Assembly: GCF_003610895.1 (NCBI RefSeq)
Contig: NZ_MCAS01000069.1
Span: 62,001 to 126,000 of the forward strand
Reading direction: 5' to 3'
Origin: Paraburkholderia fungorum
Lineage (GTDB): Bacteria; Pseudomonadota; Gammaproteobacteria; Burkholderiales; Burkholderiaceae
Length of the DNA: 64,000 bases
Part shown: one piece after another, positions 1 to 7,930 of the stretch
Layout of the letters: the number at the start of each line of letters is the position of its first letter
How positions within the stretch are numbered: position 1 is the first letter of the stretch
Made by a program: the position numbers and the translations under genes
The notes under the pieces: generated by a model
The model's input: only the letters and a program-made list of their open reading frames with translations
Told to the model about the DNA's origin: nothing
The model's database searches: none

Positions 1-25
1 TGGCGTCGAGCGAGATCGCGTTCAT
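1..25 (-). CDS. 5' end of a divergent gene, possibly an Lrp/AsnC-type regulator (partial)
   Basis: An ATG on the minus strand at 25-23 opens MNAISLDA and runs off the left edge. It is preceded by GGGAGACCGAAT, a good ribosome binding site. The gene is divergent from kynB with about 130 bp between the starts. In Burkholderia-type kyn loci an Lrp/AsnC-family regulator (KynR) often sits in this position, and such proteins often begin with a short run followed by LD. Eight codons cannot prove the family, so the identity is positional inference only. Confidence 0.4.
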
Positions 26-155
26 ATTCGGTCTCCCTTTCCCATTTGTCTCAAATTATGTTCCAAGACAGGGCTCAGAAGGAGATTTTTTCGCAATCAC
101 ATTTCGCGACAAGCCACCTATCATTCCTGGATAGACACAATCCGCTGATGGAGAC
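26..155. promoter_or_regulatory. Divergent promoter region of the kyn operon
   Basis: This 130-bp gap separates the leftward gene start from kynB and must hold both promoters. It is more AT-rich than the flanking genes. The kynB start is preceded by GGAGAC directly against the ATG, an unusually short spacing. I saw no clear operator palindrome, so control by the divergent regulator is inferred from position. Confidence 0.4.
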
Positions 156-800
156 ATGGACACACTCTGGGACATCACCCCCGCCGTCGATACCGCGACA
201 CCCGTCTGGCCCGGCGATACGCCGGTCGGCATCGAACGCGTGTGGCGCATGGAGGCGGGCTCGCCCGTCAACGTTGCGCGCCTGACGCTGTCGCCGCACA
301 CCGGCGCCCACACCGACGCCCCGCTTCACTACGACGCCGAAGGCGCGGCGATCGGCGAGGTCGCGCTCGATGCGTACCTTGGACGCTGCCGCGTAATTCA
401 TTGCATCGGCGCTTCGCCTGTTGTGACGCCACAACACCTGAGCGGCTCGCTCGACAACCTGCCGCCGCGAGTCTTACTACGCACTTACAAAAACGCGCCG
501 ACGGCGGTCTGGGACAGCGCCTTCTGCGCGGTCGCGCCGGAAACGATCGATCTGCTGGCAGCGAGGGGGGTGAAGCTGATCGGCATCGACACGCCGTCGC
601 TCGATCCGCAGGAATCGAAGACGATGGACGCGCACCACCGGATTCGCACGCACCGCATGGCGATCCTCGAAGGCATCGTGCTGGATGCCGTCGCACCCGG
701 CGACTACGAGTTGATCGCGCTGCCGCTCAAGCTGACCACGCTCGACGCGAGCCCCGTGCGCGCCGTGTTGCGGGCGCTGCCCGAATCCGAATCTGCCTGA
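156..800 (+). CDS. kynB: Arylformamidase (kynurenine formamidase) KynB
   Basis: The 214-aa protein hydrolyses N-formyl-L-kynurenine to L-kynurenine and formate, the second step of cytosolic tryptophan degradation. The N-terminus MDTLWDITPAVDTATPVWPGD and the metal-binding stretch HTGAHTDAPLHY at residues 48-59 (His48, His52, Asp54) are typical of the bacterial KynB/cyclase-like family, as is the length. It is the first gene of kynB-kynU-kynA; kynU starts 58 bp downstream on the same strand. The product of KynA is its substrate and its product feeds KynU, which makes the assignment secure. Nothing looks truncated. Confidence 0.95.
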   Translation: MDTLWDITPAVDTATPVWPGDTPVGIERVWRMEAGSPVNVARLTLSPHTGAHTDAPLHYDAEGAAIGEVALDAYLGRCRVIHCIGASPVVTPQHLSGSLDNLPPRVLLRTYKNAPTAVWDSAFCAVAPETIDLLAARGVKLIGIDTPSLDPQESKTMDAHHRIRTHRMAILEGIVLDAVAPGDYELIALPLKLTTLDASPVRAVLRALPESESA

Positions 801-858
801 TCGCCCGCGATCTGCAAAACCGAATCACGTACTCCCAAATTTCTTTGACTGGACCATC

Positions 859-2109
859 ATGAACAACCGTGACGAAGCACTGGCGCTCGATAGCGCCGAC
901 CCGCTCGCGCCGCTGCGCGACCAGTTCGCGCTCTCGCCGAGCACCATCTACCTCGACGGCAACTCGCTCGGTGTGCCGCCGGCCGCCGCCGCCCAGCGCG
1001 CGCAGACCGTGATCGGCGCCGAATGGGGCGAAGGTCTGATCCGCAGCTGGAACACCGCGGGTTGGTTCGAGTTGCCGCGCCGCCTCGGCAACAAGCTCGC
1101 GCCGCTGATCGGCGCAGCTGACAACGAAGTGGTCGTCACCGATACGATTTCCATCAATCTGTTCAAGCTTTTGTCGGCTGCCGTGCGGTTGGCGAACGCA
1201 CGCGACCCGAAGCGTCGCGTGATCGTTTCCGAGCGTTCGAATTTCCCGACCGATCTGTACATCGCACAAGGCCTGATCGAACAGCTCGACCGCGGTTATG
1301 AATTGCGCCTTGTGGACGACCCCTCCGAGTTGCCCGCCGCGATCGGCGACGACACCGCAATCGCGATGATCACGCACGTGAACTACCGCACCGGCTACAT
1401 GCACGACATGGCCGCACTCACGAAGCTGATCCATGACAAAGGCGCGCTCGCGCTGTGGGACCTCGCGCACTCGGCGGGCGCGGTGCCCGTCGATCTGAAC
1501 GGCGTTGGCGCGGATTACGCTGTGGGTTGCACGTATAAGTATCTGAACGGCGGCCCGGGTTCGCCGGCATTCGTGTGGGTGCCGAAGCGGCATCAGAACG
1601 ACTTCGCGCAGCCGCTGTCCGGCTGGTGGGGCCATCGCGCGCCGTTCAAGATGGACCCGGCGTATCAGCCCGATGACGGCATCGGCCGCTTCTTGTGCGG
1701 CACACAGCCGATGGTGTCGATGTCGCTGGTCGAATGTGGACTCGATGTGTTCCTGCAAACGGATATGCAGACCATCCGCGCAAAATCGCTCGCGCTGACC
1801 GATCTGTTCATCGAACTGGTCGAAGCGCGTTGCGGCGAGTTTCCCTTGAAGCTCGTGACGCCGCGCGAACATGCACAGCGCGGTTCGCATGCGAGCTTCG
1901 AGCATCCGCATGGTTATGAAGTGATGCAGGCGTTGATCGCGCGTGGCGTAATCGGCGACTATCGCGAGCCGCACGTGTTGCGGTTTGGCTTCACGCCGCT
2001 GTACACGCGCTTTGTCGATGTGTGGGATGCGGTGGAGACGCTGCGCGATGTGCTCACGCAAGAGTCCTGGCGAGCACCTGAATTTGCCGCTCGCGGCGCA
2101 GTGACCTGA
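859..2109 (+). CDS. kynU: Kynureninase KynU
   Basis: The 416-aa PLP-dependent aminotransferase-fold enzyme cleaves L-kynurenine to anthranilate and L-alanine. The fold-type I PLP-lysine motif is visible as CTYKYLNGGPGSP with Lys227, and the N-terminal IYLDGNSLG and central WDLAHSAGAVPVDL are family hallmarks. The length matches bacterial kynureninases. It is the middle gene of the operon: kynB ends 58 bp upstream and kynA begins 10 bp after its stop, so translation of kynU and kynA is probably coupled. The upstream spacer has no strong Shine-Dalgarno sequence, but the start aligns with the family's usual N-terminus. Confidence 0.95.
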   Translation: MNNRDEALALDSADPLAPLRDQFALSPSTIYLDGNSLGVPPAAAAQRAQTVIGAEWGEGLIRSWNTAGWFELPRRLGNKLAPLIGAADNEVVVTDTISINLFKLLSAAVRLANARDPKRRVIVSERSNFPTDLYIAQGLIEQLDRGYELRLVDDPSELPAAIGDDTAIAMITHVNYRTGYMHDMAALTKLIHDKGALALWDLAHSAGAVPVDLNGVGADYAVGCTYKYLNGGPGSPAFVWVPKRHQNDFAQPLSGWWGHRAPFKMDPAYQPDDGIGRFLCGTQPMVSMSLVECGLDVFLQTDMQTIRAKSLALTDLFIELVEARCGEFPLKLVTPREHAQRGSHASFEHPHGYEVMQALIARGVIGDYREPHVLRFGFTPLYTRFVDVWDAVETLRDVLTQESWRAPEFAARGAVT

Positions 2110-2119
2110 GGAGCGCGCG

Positions 2120-3073
2120 ATGACCACCGATCACATGCAAACGCCGGGATTGCCGGAAGAAAAACCGGCGCAAGGGTGTCCGTTTGGACATGGCAGTGGG
2201 GTTGCTCAGGCGGCCCGCCCGGCTTCCGCTGCCTCCGTGGATTCCGACTCAGGCGATGGCTGGCATGACGCGCAGCTCGATTTTTCCGAGTCGATGAGTT
2301 ACGGCGACTATCTCTCCCTGGGGACGGTGCTGGATGCGCAGCATCCGCTGTCGCCAGACCACAACGAAATGCTGTTCATCATTCAGCATCAGACGAGCGA
2401 GTTGTGGATGAAGCTCGCGCTGTACGAGTTGCGTGCGGCGTTGAAAGCGGTGCATCGCGATGAACTGCCGCCTGCGTTCAAGATGCTCGCGCGCGTGTCG
2501 CGGATCATGGAGCAACTGGTGCAGGCATGGAGTGTTCTCGCGACGATGACGCCGTCCGAATACACGGCGATGCGGCCTTATCTGGGCAGCTCTTCCGGGT
2601 TCCAGTCTTATCAGTATCGGCAGATCGAATTTCTGCTTGGCAATAAGAATGAGCAGATGCTGAAGCCTCATGCGCACCGGGCGGATGTGCTTGCCGAGGT
2701 GACGGCTTCGCTGGAAGCGCCTTCGTTCTACGATGAAGTAGTTCGACTGCTGGCGCGGCGCGGGTTTGCGATTTCACCTTCCAGGTTGGAGCGCGATTGG
2801 ACCCAGCCTACTGTGCATGACACTTCGGTCGAGGCGGCCTGGCTGGAGGTCTATCGGAATCCTTCGCAACATTGGGAGTTGTACGAGATGGCGGAGGAGC
2901 TTGTCGATCTCGAGGACGCTTTCCGGCAGTGGCGGTTCAGGCATGTGACGACAGTCGAGCGGATTATCGGGTTCAAGCAGGGCACGGGCGGCACGAGTGG
3001 TGCGCCTTATCTGCGCAAGATGCTGGATGTGGTTTTGTTTCCCGAGCTTTGGCATGTTAGGACGATGCTTTGA
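2120..3073 (+). CDS. kynA: Tryptophan 2,3-dioxygenase KynA
   Basis: The 317-aa heme dioxygenase opens the indole ring of L-tryptophan to give N-formylkynurenine, the first pathway step. The conserved core starts near residue 62 with YGDYLSLGTVLDAQHP, followed by the active-site stretch FIIQHQTSELWMKL (His90), and ends in the C-terminal KQGTGGTSGAPYL substrate-loop motif. About 55 residues precede the core, including a CPFGHG motif; a poorly conserved N-terminal extension is common in Burkholderia homologues. GAGGAGCGCGCG precedes the ATG. It is the last gene of kynBUA. No strong terminator hairpin was found directly after it. Confidence 0.95.
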   Translation: MTTDHMQTPGLPEEKPAQGCPFGHGSGVAQAARPASAASVDSDSGDGWHDAQLDFSESMSYGDYLSLGTVLDAQHPLSPDHNEMLFIIQHQTSELWMKLALYELRAALKAVHRDELPPAFKMLARVSRIMEQLVQAWSVLATMTPSEYTAMRPYLGSSSGFQSYQYRQIEFLLGNKNEQMLKPHAHRADVLAEVTASLEAPSFYDEVVRLLARRGFAISPSRLERDWTQPTVHDTSVEAAWLEVYRNPSQHWELYEMAEELVDLEDAFRQWRFRHVTTVERIIGFKQGTGGTSGAPYLRKMLDVVLFPELWHVRTML

Positions 3074-3280
3074 GGGGTTTTGTGTTGTCGGCGATAGGCG
3101 ATAACGCGTAAAGACTGCCGCGCGTGTGCGGGCGAATGCGACGCAAACGGGAATAGAGCATCCAGATGAAGTAGTGACCACCATGCTGCTGGAAATGAAA
3201 AGGCGTGAGCAGCGAACAGCCTCTTAAGCCGGACACCTGTCCATTGCTTCGAGGTGCGGTTCGTTGCTCGCGCCTTGTTG
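3074..3280. other. Intergenic junction between kyn operon and RHS locus; no gene seen
   Basis: This stretch separates the rightward kynA from the leftward small genes. It carries one copy (about 3223-3280) of a duplicated flank also found after the third paralogue at about 3990-4045. No convincing open frame, tRNA or terminator was identified. Confidence 0.5.
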
Positions 3281-3290
3281 TTATCGCTTA
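3223..3290. repeat. Duplicated flank, copy A (partner near 3990-4057)
   Basis: About 68 bp running from TTAAGCCGGACACCTGTCC to the end of small gene 1 resemble the stretch at 3990-4057 (TTAAGTTGGACACCTCTCC...), including a shared GAGGT-CGGTTCGTTG core and TTATCGCTT at the gene 3' ends. The resemblance shows that the duplication unit of copies 1 and 3 included downstream non-coding DNA. Confidence 0.7.
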
Positions 3291-3535
3291 ACTTTCTTCC
3301 TCGGCGAAGGGCTTATATCCAGCCCTTCCGGAGCCAGACGTGGATGCTCCAACCACAGTTCCCGGAGTACATCCACAAATAGATAACCCATAGCCTTACC
3401 GGTTCCAGCGCGGAACGCCTTGAATTCGTCATCGGGGCAGCGCTGTTGAACTAGCGCGATAGATTCGTCCATCAGGCGCGTCACCGTCAGTAGGCGGTCG
3501 CTGATCTCTGCAGCGACATCTTTGTCACCAATCAA
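3281..3535 (-). CDS. Small paralogous protein 1 downstream of RHS gene, possible immunity protein
   Basis: This encodes an 84-aa acidic-to-basic small protein of unknown family. It starts with TTG at 3535-3533 behind a strong GGGAGGGG ribosome binding site five bases upstream. Its sequence (MIGDKDVAAE at the start, EFKAFRAG in the middle, LAPEGLDISP near the end, basic KK tail) clearly matches the two genes at 3644-3892 and 4043-4297, so these are tandem paralogues. There is no signal peptide or membrane segment, which points to the cytoplasm. All three lie downstream of, and on the same strand as, the RHS gene at 4309-6669. By analogy with polymorphic toxin loci they may be immunity proteins, but that is inference. 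Confidence 0.7.
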   Translation of the reverse strand: MIGDKDVAAEISDRLLTVTRLMDESIALVQQRCPDDEFKAFRAGTGKAMGYLFVDVLRELWLEHPRLAPEGLDISPSPRKKVKR

Positions 3536-3643
3536 GATCCCCTCCCTTAACGATCGTTGTCTGCATTATCTGTTTCCAACCTGGGTCAGCCTGCCTGCAC
3601 ATAGAAAAGCGCAATCACTTGCTCCTCGCATGCGCCCTGTCGC

Positions 3644-3892
3644 TTATTTTTTTCTCGGTGAAATCATGACCAGACCTTCTGGAGCGAGGTCTGGATATGC
3701 CCTCCACAATGGTTCGAGAAGCAGATACAAACCCCCAGCAACTCTTCCCGCTTCAGAACGGAACGCCTTGAATTCCTCGTTTGAGCAGCGTTCTTGAACC
3801 AACCTTGTCGCATTCTCCAACGAATGGAACGAGGCCAATAACTCCCTACTTAGCTCGCAAGCAACATCCTTGGACACATCCCTATCGATCAC
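3644..3892 (-). CDS. Small paralogous protein 2 downstream of RHS gene, possible immunity protein
   Basis: This is the middle member of a three-gene tandem family, 82 aa from a GTG start at 3892-3890. A TTG one codon earlier (3895) is possible, but AAGGAG sits six bases before the GTG and only three before the TTG. The GTG start also aligns the protein (M-IDRDVSKDV) with its paralogues. Shared motifs are EEFKAFRS, a G-LY/F-LLL-LW core and PDLAPEGL near the C-terminus, followed by a lysine/arginine tail. It is the most divergent of the three. No exported or membrane signals are visible. Function is unknown; position after an RHS gene suggests an immunity role. Confidence 0.65.
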   Translation of the reverse strand: MIDRDVSKDVACELSRELLASFHSLENATRLVQERCSNEEFKAFRSEAGRVAGGLYLLLEPLWRAYPDLAPEGLVMISPRKK

Positions 3893-3989
3893 CAACTACT
3901 CCTTCTCAGTGTTGATACGATTTAAATCCGAGTCGCGCAGATGGAATGGCTCCACCTGACGCTCAACCTCGGAGTTAACCGTCTCCCTT

Positions 3990-4057
3990 AAGTTGGACAC
4001 CTCTCCATGCTTCCGGGGCGAGGTTCGTTGATCGAACCTTCTTTATCGCTTGCCCTT
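3990..4057. repeat. Duplicated flank, copy B (partner near 3223-3290)
   Basis: This is the counterpart of the repeat at 3223-3290. It lies directly downstream of small gene 3 and overlaps its last codons. Similarity is imperfect (several substitutions and small indels) but clear by eye, consistent with an old tandem duplication. Confidence 0.7.
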
Positions 4058-4297
4058 CTTCTTCAACGGGGGACTCATATCCAGTCCTTCCGGAGCAAGT
4101 TCGGGGCGTGCTTGCCACAGCGGCCTTAAGAGAAGACCAAACAAATGGCCCGCCACATTCACCGCTCCAGCGCGAAACGCTCGAAGTTCGAGCTCTGAGC
4201 CATGCTCCTCGACAAGCTTCAAAGCGTCAACAATCGAGCGGTGCGCCGACAGTAATTTCTCATTGACTTCCGCCGCGAGGTCTTTGTCCTCAATCAT
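4043..4297 (-). CDS. Small paralogous protein 3 immediately downstream of RHS gene, possible immunity protein
   Basis: This 84-aa protein starts at the ATG at 4297-4295, preceded by GAGGAGCAGTGTG, only 11 bp after the RHS stop codon. The open frame extends further upstream into the RHS gene, but the inner ATG has the ribosome binding site and aligns with the paralogues. It shares MIEDKDLAAEV, ELRAFRAG, LF-LLLRPLW, PELAPEGLDMSP and a KKK-KR tail with the copy at 3281-3535, its closest relative here. The tight spacing implies co-transcription with the RHS gene, and it is the best candidate for a cognate immunity protein. No known domain was recognised. Confidence 0.7.
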   Translation of the reverse strand: MIEDKDLAAEVNEKLLSAHRSIVDALKLVEEHGSELELRAFRAGAVNVAGHLFGLLLRPLWQARPELAPEGLDMSPPLKKKGKR

Positions 4298-4308
4298 CAC
4301 ACTGCTCC

Positions 4309-6669
4309 TCAACATCCGTTGTCTGCCATACATGCATTCTTGCACCTGAAGAATGTAACTCCATAGTCGGGGGTCTGAAACAACACATGACATTTGTCGA
4401 TACATCGTTCAAGAACCTGGGCGCAGCGCCTCGTTATAGGTTTTCCGTAAGCGCACTTAACGAAGCCCGAATCGGAGTCATCGTTGTTCCGGAACAGTTG
4501 AGCATATAGCACGGCACGTTTTGATTGCCCGTTCTGGTCAGGCATCAAAATGGGAAATGGCACCTGTTCCTGAGCCGCTATTTGCAGTTCAGGCACATTA
4601 CCCTGCACCGGCTGACCTGACTGCGTGACGGTCAGTCCACGGTAGAAGAGCTTCCAGGCTAGCTTCGCCTTTGTGAACACGTAGCACTCAGCGCATACAG
4701 GCGCAATCACCGTCGTACCGCTGCCTTTCAGTGCTTTACGTGAGCCCAAGAGATTGGCAGGTGGCCCGACTGGATCAGCACCGGTTTCATAGTTACTAAT
4801 CCACTTGTCAATTTCATCACTGGCTATCGATTGAGGAGCGCCGCCGTTCCTGGCAACCGTGCCGGTTCGGCTAACAACGCGGCCGTCCGGTGCGTATGAG
4901 TAGTCGACGGTCAGAAAACGATGCAGTCCGCCGTTCGACGGCCGTGCCTGTTCGTCATACGTGAATTTGCTTACGCGTCCACGTTTGTCATATGTAAAGC
5001 GTGCTTGACGATAATTCCCATTCACTTCCGTAGCACGGTTTGCAGCGTCGCGGTGCACCGTACCAAAGAGCCATCCCGAAACAATGTCCTGAGCGGTGTT
5101 TATGTTGCCGGTGGAGTCCGAAAAGTAATACCAGTCTTCGGTTTTTACTCCATTGAGGTATACCGTTGCTTGCGCCAAACGGTTATCAGCATCGTAGCGT
5201 GCACCGACGGTCAACTTGTTGCCTGTACCAGTAGCGTCGAAGCCGCTCGCGCCAGTTGTGTCGGACGTGTCGAGCTCACTGTATCCAGTGACGTTGCCAC
5301 CTCCGTCGTAAACGAACGCACGCATCTTGCCAGGGGTTGCAACAAGCGACGGATGCAGGCTCGCAGAATCGGCATAACGCACCGACGTTATTACCGTGCC
5401 ACTCGAACTAGTCACCGCAGCTCGAACCGGTCGGCCCGCAGCGTCGTACGAATATGCCGCGCTTCCATCCGGCGCCGTTTTTTGCAACAGGTTCCCGCTC
5501 GTGTCCAGCGTCCGGCTCTCGGTGCCATCCGCCGTACTGCCACCGGTCATGCGTAACATGCCCGCAATTGACGCAAAGTTAACCGTGCCCGAACCATCCG
5601 CCCAGGACATGGTCGTTGAGCCGTTGTTGTAGGCGAACTGAACGTTCTGCGTCGTATCCGGGTGCGTTACCGAGGTAGCGCGGCCCATTGCATCATATGT
5701 CCACGTTGCGATCCGAGAACCGGATTCGTCAATCACACCTGTCAGTGCGTTCTTGAAACGCGAGTCGTCGTAGACGTAACGGCGCACGTAGCCATCGGGC
5801 CATGTGACCGATATTAGGTTACTGCTTCCGTCATAACCGTATTGCGTAAGCCCGCCGCCCGGGTCCGTCATGCGGTAGATACGACCTAACGAGTCGTACT
5901 CAAGCTTGATTGACAGCAAGTCATATTTGGGAACTGCACCTGCTGCACGCTGGTTGATGGCCGTGAGGCGTCCCGCGCCGTCATAGGTGAGCGTTCGAGT
6001 GAATCCTGTATGTGTTGTTTCCGATAGCAGGACGCCTTGCGCGGAATAAGATTCGACGGTATCAGTCGTCAGGTCCGTCAGGGCCCAGCCAGCGTCATTC
6101 TGGGTGAGAGCGAGTCCACTGAAGCTGGACGTTCTCCACTGCCCGTTGGTCAGTAGGAACGTGAGCGGTTGACCGCTGGCACGATAGGCGACGACCTTAG
6201 GTAAGCCACCGCTCGCTCCAGCGACGTTGAGTTGTCGTTGCCAGTTATTCATCCATACCGGTCCCATGGCGGTGGCCAATTTGAGAAATGGTGAGGATAG
6301 GTAGCTTCGAGTAAACGTCAGTGGCATTCCATCGCCGCTACGGAAGTCATTTTCCGAGAGCGTCACCTTGCCGTTCGCCGGATATACCGGATCGGCAACC
6401 GGACACGATTCGTCAGGGTCCGTAGGCGTGGCGCACCACTCGTCAATTGCAGCTATGTCGTTTCGACATCCGTAACTACCAGTGCCGCTCGGCGTATTGC
6501 TTGCAACGTCCAGCCTGCAACTCGCTGTACCTGGCGTCGCACCGGATTTCGAATAGAGCGTCCAGCAGTCGTCTGCACGCGCGGAGGATGCCACTATTAG
6601 CAAGGCACATGCAGTCATTAGTCGGGCCAGCTTTCCTCCAAACCGGCCCGACGGGATTTTTGTTCTCAT
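4309..6669 (-). CDS. Sec-exported RHS/YD-repeat protein with cysteine-rich C-terminal domain
   Basis: The 786-aa protein begins with a basic stretch and a hydrophobic segment ending ASSARA, a signal peptide of about 32 residues, after AAGGAGATGT. A conserved RHS N-terminal region (NGKVTLSENDFRSGDG) is followed by YD repeats between roughly residues 200 and 610, such as YDGAGRL, YDSLGRI, YDAMGRA, YDAAGRP, YDADNRL and YDKRGRV. The usual RHS-core end motif with DPxGL was not found. The last 150 or so residues are non-repetitive and hold nine cysteines (CAEC, CAQVLERCIDKC, CKNAC, terminal C). Typical RHS toxins are longer, so this is a compact secreted type. A C-terminal toxin is possible but unproven. 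Codon use is more AT-rich than neighbours, suggesting horizontal acquisition. Confidence 0.85.
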   Translation of the reverse strand: MRTKIPSGRFGGKLARLMTACALLIVASSARADDCWTLYSKSGATPGTASCRLDVASNTPSGTGSYGCRNDIAAIDEWCATPTDPDESCPVADPVYPANGKVTLSENDFRSGDGMPLTFTRSYLSSPFLKLATAMGPVWMNNWQRQLNVAGASGGLPKVVAYRASGQPLTFLLTNGQWRTSSFSGLALTQNDAGWALTDLTTDTVESYSAQGVLLSETTHTGFTRTLTYDGAGRLTAINQRAAGAVPKYDLLSIKLEYDSLGRIYRMTDPGGGLTQYGYDGSSNLISVTWPDGYVRRYVYDDSRFKNALTGVIDESGSRIATWTYDAMGRATSVTHPDTTQNVQFAYNNGSTTMSWADGSGTVNFASIAGMLRMTGGSTADGTESRTLDTSGNLLQKTAPDGSAAYSYDAAGRPVRAAVTSSSGTVITSVRYADSASLHPSLVATPGKMRAFVYDGGGNVTGYSELDTSDTTGASGFDATGTGNKLTVGARYDADNRLAQATVYLNGVKTEDWYYFSDSTGNINTAQDIVSGWLFGTVHRDAANRATEVNGNYRQARFTYDKRGRVSKFTYDEQARPSNGGLHRFLTVDYSYAPDGRVVSRTGTVARNGGAPQSIASDEIDKWISNYETGADPVGPPANLLGSRKALKGSGTTVIAPVCAECYVFTKAKLAWKLFYRGLTVTQSGQPVQGNVPELQIAAQEQVPFPILMPDQNGQSKRAVLYAQLFRNNDDSDSGFVKCAYGKPITRRCAQVLERCIDKCHVLFQTPDYGVTFFRCKNACMADNGC

Positions 6670-7056
6670 ACATCTCCTTCTTGCAATACGTCGTTAGAAA
6701 TTCGTAATAATTCGACGTTGCATGAATGAGAACTGAAACCAGAATGGGAACACTCTGAAAATGCCGATCACGTGACAGATTTTCACGAACTAGCTGAAAT
6801 AGGAGGCGTCGACGCAGGATCAGCCACAAACGGATGTGCCAACAAACCCCACGTGGAGGTGTTCAAGGAAATTGAAAAGCACCAAATTGACTACCCAAGA
6901 TGGCGGGACCTGCTATGTGCACAGTCATCGACCCGTCATCCAATCGTCCATTGGCGCGAGCGCGACAGTCGGAGTCGATCCACCCGACGGCCCCACCGAC
7001 CTGCGAGAGCTGGAAATTTCCGCAGTCGGAGTGCAAACGTCATAGCCCATGGCCAA
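6670..7056. other. Region upstream of the RHS gene; no convincing gene
   Basis: This relatively AT-rich DNA lies between the RHS start and the terminator at 7057. Short open frames exist on both strands but lack ribosome binding sites, recognisable motifs and coding-type composition. It presumably contains the RHS promoter. Confidence 0.5.
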
Positions 7057-7084
7057 TAAAAAAGGCCCGCTCGTATGCGGGCCC
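7057..7084 (-). terminator. Rho-independent terminator of the 7-14 kb sugar operon
   Basis: Read on the minus strand, GGCCCGC (7083-7077), a six-base loop and GCGGGCC (7070-7064) form a perfect 7-bp stem followed by six T residues (7063-7058). It lies about 110 bp past the stop of the SDR gene and ends the leftward operon. Confidence 0.9.
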
Positions 7085-7192
7085 TTAAACGTCATTCGTG
7101 ACCTGGCGGCCGTGCGAGTGTAGTGAAATCCTAGACGCGATTCGCCGTTACACCGTGCGCGCACCGACATTAATCCGTAGCAACCAAGCCCC

Positions 7193-7930
7193 TCACCTCG
7201 CCGTATACCCCCCATCAACCGGCAAGCAAACCCCGCTAATCATCGACGCCGCATCGCTCAACAAAAACATGATCGGTGCGGCAACCTCTGCGGACTCCGC
7301 GAAGCGGTGCAACGGAATCGCCTTCAAAGCCGGATCCCGCTTCGCAGGATCACTCCACGCCTGCACCGCCATCGGCGTCAGCGTCACGGTCGGATTGACG
7401 CTATTCACCCGAATACCGAACGGCCCCAACTCGACACACAATGCACGCGTAACAGCATCCAGCGCTGCCTTGGAAGCCGAATAACTCAGATGATCATCCA
7501 GCGCCACAAGCGCGGCTTGACTGGAAACGTTCACGATACTGCCGGCGCGCTTCGCTTCGATCATCCCACGTGCCACATGCTTCGCAACCAATACCGCGCC
7601 ACGCGCATTCACTCCCATCACGCGATCGAAACTCGCCCCGGTCGTGTCCACCGCCCGTTCAAGCAGCGCAATCCCCGCACAGTTCACGAGTCCGTCGAAC
7701 ACGTCGAGTGAACCTAGCGCTTCGTCGATAGCGGTTTCATCGCTCACATCCAGCATCAGCGGCTCGCAGCCCGTTTCCTCGGCTAATCGCGCGAGTTCGT
7801 TCACATTCCGTGCTGCCGCGACCACATTCGCACCGGACGCGCACAACGCCTCAACCGTCGCGCGACCAATTCCACTCGACGCACCCGTCACAAGAATCGA
7901 GCGACCAGAAAAATCAAACGTAGCATTCAT
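7193..7930 (-). CDS. Short-chain dehydrogenase/reductase of the polyol operon
   Basis: This 245-aa classical SDR has the cofactor motif TGASSGIG near residues 15-22, the structural NCAG motif (here VNCAGIAL), a catalytic Ser in VNVSSQAA and the YSASK motif, and ends with the family's GVCLPVDGGYTAR. Arg at the end of the second strand (AAARN) favours NADP(H). It resembles L-xylulose/carbonyl reductase-type SDRs. The start ATG overlaps the kinase stop as ATGA, so the two are translationally coupled in one operon. Its likely role is interconversion of a ketose and a polyol imported by the adjacent ABC system. The exact substrate cannot be read from the sequence. Confidence 0.88.
   Translation of the reverse strand: MNATFDFSGRSILVTGASSGIGRATVEALCASGANVVAAARNVNELARLAEETGCEPLMLDVSDETAIDEALGSLDVFDGLVNCAGIALLERAVDTTGASFDRVMGVNARGAVLVAKHVARGMIEAKRAGSIVNVSSQAALVALDDHLSYSASKAALDAVTRALCVELGPFGIRVNSVNPTVTLTPMAVQAWSDPAKRDPALKAIPLHRFAESAEVAAPIMFLLSDAASMISGVCLPVDGGYTAR

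Noticed and set aside
6772..7059. Short plus-strand open frames upstream of the RHS gene
   Set aside because: No ribosome binding site, no recognisable motif and atypical composition.
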